This document shows, piece after piece, positions 63,301-64,000 of a DNA stretch of 64,000 nt (the stretch's first letter is position 1; each line of letters opens with the position of its first letter). The notes under the pieces were generated by a model. That model was not told where the DNA came from. It saw only the letters and a program-made list of their open reading frames with translations, and made no database searches. The translations under genes and the position numbers were made by a program. This stretch comes from Flavivirga abyssicola (GTDB taxonomy: Bacteria > Bacteroidota > Bacteroidia > Flavobacteriales > Flavobacteriaceae). The stretch covers positions 2,963,001 through 3,027,000 of the forward strand of contig NZ_CP141266.1 of assembly GCF_030540775.2 (NCBI RefSeq). Reading direction: 5' to 3'.

Positions 63301-64000
63301 GATTTAAAAACAGTTAAAGGTGAAGATGGAGAAGGTAACATCGTTGATATTGTTATCTCTAGAACATCAGAGCTTAAGCTTACAGATAAACAAACAGGAA
63401 TTGTTTTAAGTACAAATAATATCCCTTATGGTTCAACCATTTATGTTAAAAATGGAGATAGCTTAACTAAAGGAGATGTAGTTTGTTCTTGGGATCCATA
63501 TAATGGTGTTATTATTTCAGAATTTGCTGGTAAAGTGAAATATGAAAATATAGAACAAGGTGTTACTTATCAAGTTGAAATCGATGAACAAACAGGTTTC
63601 CAAGAAAAAGTAATTTCTGAATCTAGAAACAAGAAACTTATCCCAACACTTCATATCGAAGATGCAAAAGGTGAAACAATACGTTCTTATAACTTACCAG
63701 TAGGAGCTCACTTAATGATTGACGATGGAGAAAAAATTAAGGTTGGAAAAATTTTAGTTAAAATACCACGTAAATCTGCTAAAGCGGGTGATATTACCGG
63801 AGGTTTACCTCGTGTAACGGAGCTATTCGAAGCGCGTAACCCTTCTAATCCAGCTGTAGTAAGTGAGATTGATGGAGTTGTTTCTTTTGGTAAGATAAAA
63901 AGAGGTAATCGTGAGATTATTGTAGAATCTAAATTAGGAGAGATCAAGAAATACCTTGTTAAACTATCGAATCAAATTCTTGTTCAAGAAAATGATTACG
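60385..64000 (+). CDS. rpoC: DNA-directed RNA polymerase subunit beta' (partial, runs off the window)
   Basis: The frame is open from the ATG at 60385 to the window edge, giving 1205 codons. It contains the N-terminal zinc site Cys66, Cys68, Cys81, Cys84 (CACG...CDRCG), the catalytic Mg2+ motif NADFDGD (475-481) with Asp477, Asp479 and Asp481, and further blocks ([19 protein letters not shown]). About 15-20 percent of the protein is missing at the 3' end. It follows rpoB in the classical operon. Confidence 0.97.
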   Translation, partial: MARKQDKNTVKRFNKISIGLASPESILAESRGEVLKPETINYRTHKPERDGLFCERIFGPVKDYECACGKYKRIRYKGIVCDRCGVEVTEKKVRRDRVGHINLVVPVAHIWYFRSLPNKIGYLLGLPSKKLDMIIYYERYVVIQPGNAKNEEGEPLQKMDFLTEEEYLNILEELPQDNQYLDDTDPNKFLAKMGAECLIELLARIDLETLSYELRHKANTETSKQRKTEALKRLQVVESLRESNLNRENRPEWMIMKVIPIIPPELRPLVPLDGGRFATSDLNDLYRRVIIRNNRLKRLVEIKAPEVILRNEKRMLQESVDSLFDNTRKSSAVKTDSNRPLKSLSDSLKGKQGRFRQNLLGKRVDYSARSVIVVGPELKLFECGLPKNMAAELYKPFVIRKLIERGIVKTVKSAKKIIDKREPVVWDILENVLKGHPVLLNRAPTLHRLGIQAFQPKLIEGKAIQLHPLVCTAFNADFDGDQMAVHLPLGPEAILECQLLMLASHNILNPANGSPVTVPSQDMVLGLYYMTKLRKSTPEVPIKGEGLTFYSSEEVVIAFNEKKVDLNAGIKVRTIDINEDGKLAPTIVETTVGRVLFNQHVPQAAGYINEVLTKKSLRDIIGSILKFTSVPETADFLDAIRTLGFKFAFQGGLSFSLGDIIIPPEKQGMIDKANGLVDGIMGNYNMGLITNNERYNQVIDIWTSTNAELTELSMKRIREDQQGFNSVFMMLDSGARGSKEQIRQLTGMRGLMAKPKKSNAGGGEIIENPILSNFKEGLSILEYFISTHGARKGLADTALKTADAGYLTRRLVDVSQDVIINTEDCGTLRGVEVEPLKKNDEVVEKLEERIVGRVSLNDVYNPLTEELLVASGQLIEDDIAKAIEASPIESLEVRSALTCEALQGICAKCYGRNLATGKMVQRGEAVGVVAAQSIGEPGTQLTLRTFHVGGIAGNISEDNKLAVKFDGLAEIEDLKTVKGEDGEGNIVDIVISRTSELKLTDKQTGIVLSTNNIPYGSTIYVKNGDSLTKGDVVCSWDPYNGVIISEFAGKVKYENIEQGVTYQVEIDEQTGFQEKVISESRNKKLIPTLHIEDAKGETIRSYNLPVGAHLMIDDGEKIKVGKILVKIPRKSAKAGDITGGLPRVTELFEARNPSNPAVVSEIDGVVSFGKIKRGNREIIVESKLGEIKKYLVKLSNQILVQENDY

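Overview
The window is chromosomal DNA of an AT-rich member of the Flavobacteriaceae (Bacteroidota). Four things point there. Promoters match the Bacteroidota pattern (TTG, a spacer of about 18-19 nt, then TAnnTTTG) ahead of kdsA, rpsU and the tRNA-tuf operon. Shine-Dalgarno sequences are mostly absent, with rpsU as an exception. The run rpsU, xer recombinase, short hpf, tRNA-Thr/Tyr/Gly/Thr, tuf, tRNA-Trp, secE, nusG, rplKAJL, rpoBC is typical of the family. Many products are Bacteroidota families (NamZ/DUF1343, DUF2851, a TPR/outer-membrane-barrel pair, AGCS symporter with an N-terminal signal-like segment). The genus cannot be fixed from the sequence alone.

Region by region: 1-3300 has kdsA (KDO synthesis) divergent from typA plus a small YgjV-like membrane gene. 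3478-21106 is a mosaic surface-polysaccharide locus. It holds two Wzx-type flippases, two oppositely oriented modules each pairing a GT-C-like membrane enzyme with a polyprenyl-phosphate sugar synthase-like GT2, an FdtA/FdtB-type 3-amino-3,6-dideoxyhexose pathway with a FemAB-like acyltransferase, several GT-B and GT2 glycosyltransferases, two methyltransferases and an IS200/IS605 transposase relic. Several genes overlap by 1-18 bp and three use TTG or GTG starts. No polymerase, initiating transferase or export/chain-length genes were recognised, so the locus probably continues elsewhere or relies on other loci.

21412-28279 contains a secreted tail-fibre-like protein, ftsE, and a 1006-residue TPR protein followed by an outer-membrane barrel protein. 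28280-32210 is a decayed, repeat-rich stretch with hairpin repeats, a MITE-like element, a possible sigma-factor relic and a DinB gene broken by one stop codon, among small intact genes. 32224-36570 holds envelope genes: a beta-propeller protein, a GDPD lipoprotein, a NamZ lipoprotein and a LolC/E-like permease.

36710-49466 is metabolic and signalling: a cystathionine beta-synthase-like enzyme, a FIST sensor overlapping a soluble hybrid histidine kinase (organised like NosP/NahK nitric-oxide sensing pairs), DUF2851, PspC, a K+ channel, an AGCS symporter, a helix-hairpin-helix protein, an acyl-CoA dehydrogenase and an alpha-amylase lipoprotein behind a perfect 28-bp palindrome.

49482-64000 is the translation and transcription block, ending inside rpoC. 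The points most worth follow-up are the FIST/hybrid-kinase pair, the two GT-C modules, the missing FdtC-type acetyltransferase with a FemAB-like gene in its place, the TPR/barrel pair, the amylase operator, and the overlooked relics (transposase, DinB, dehydrogenase tail).
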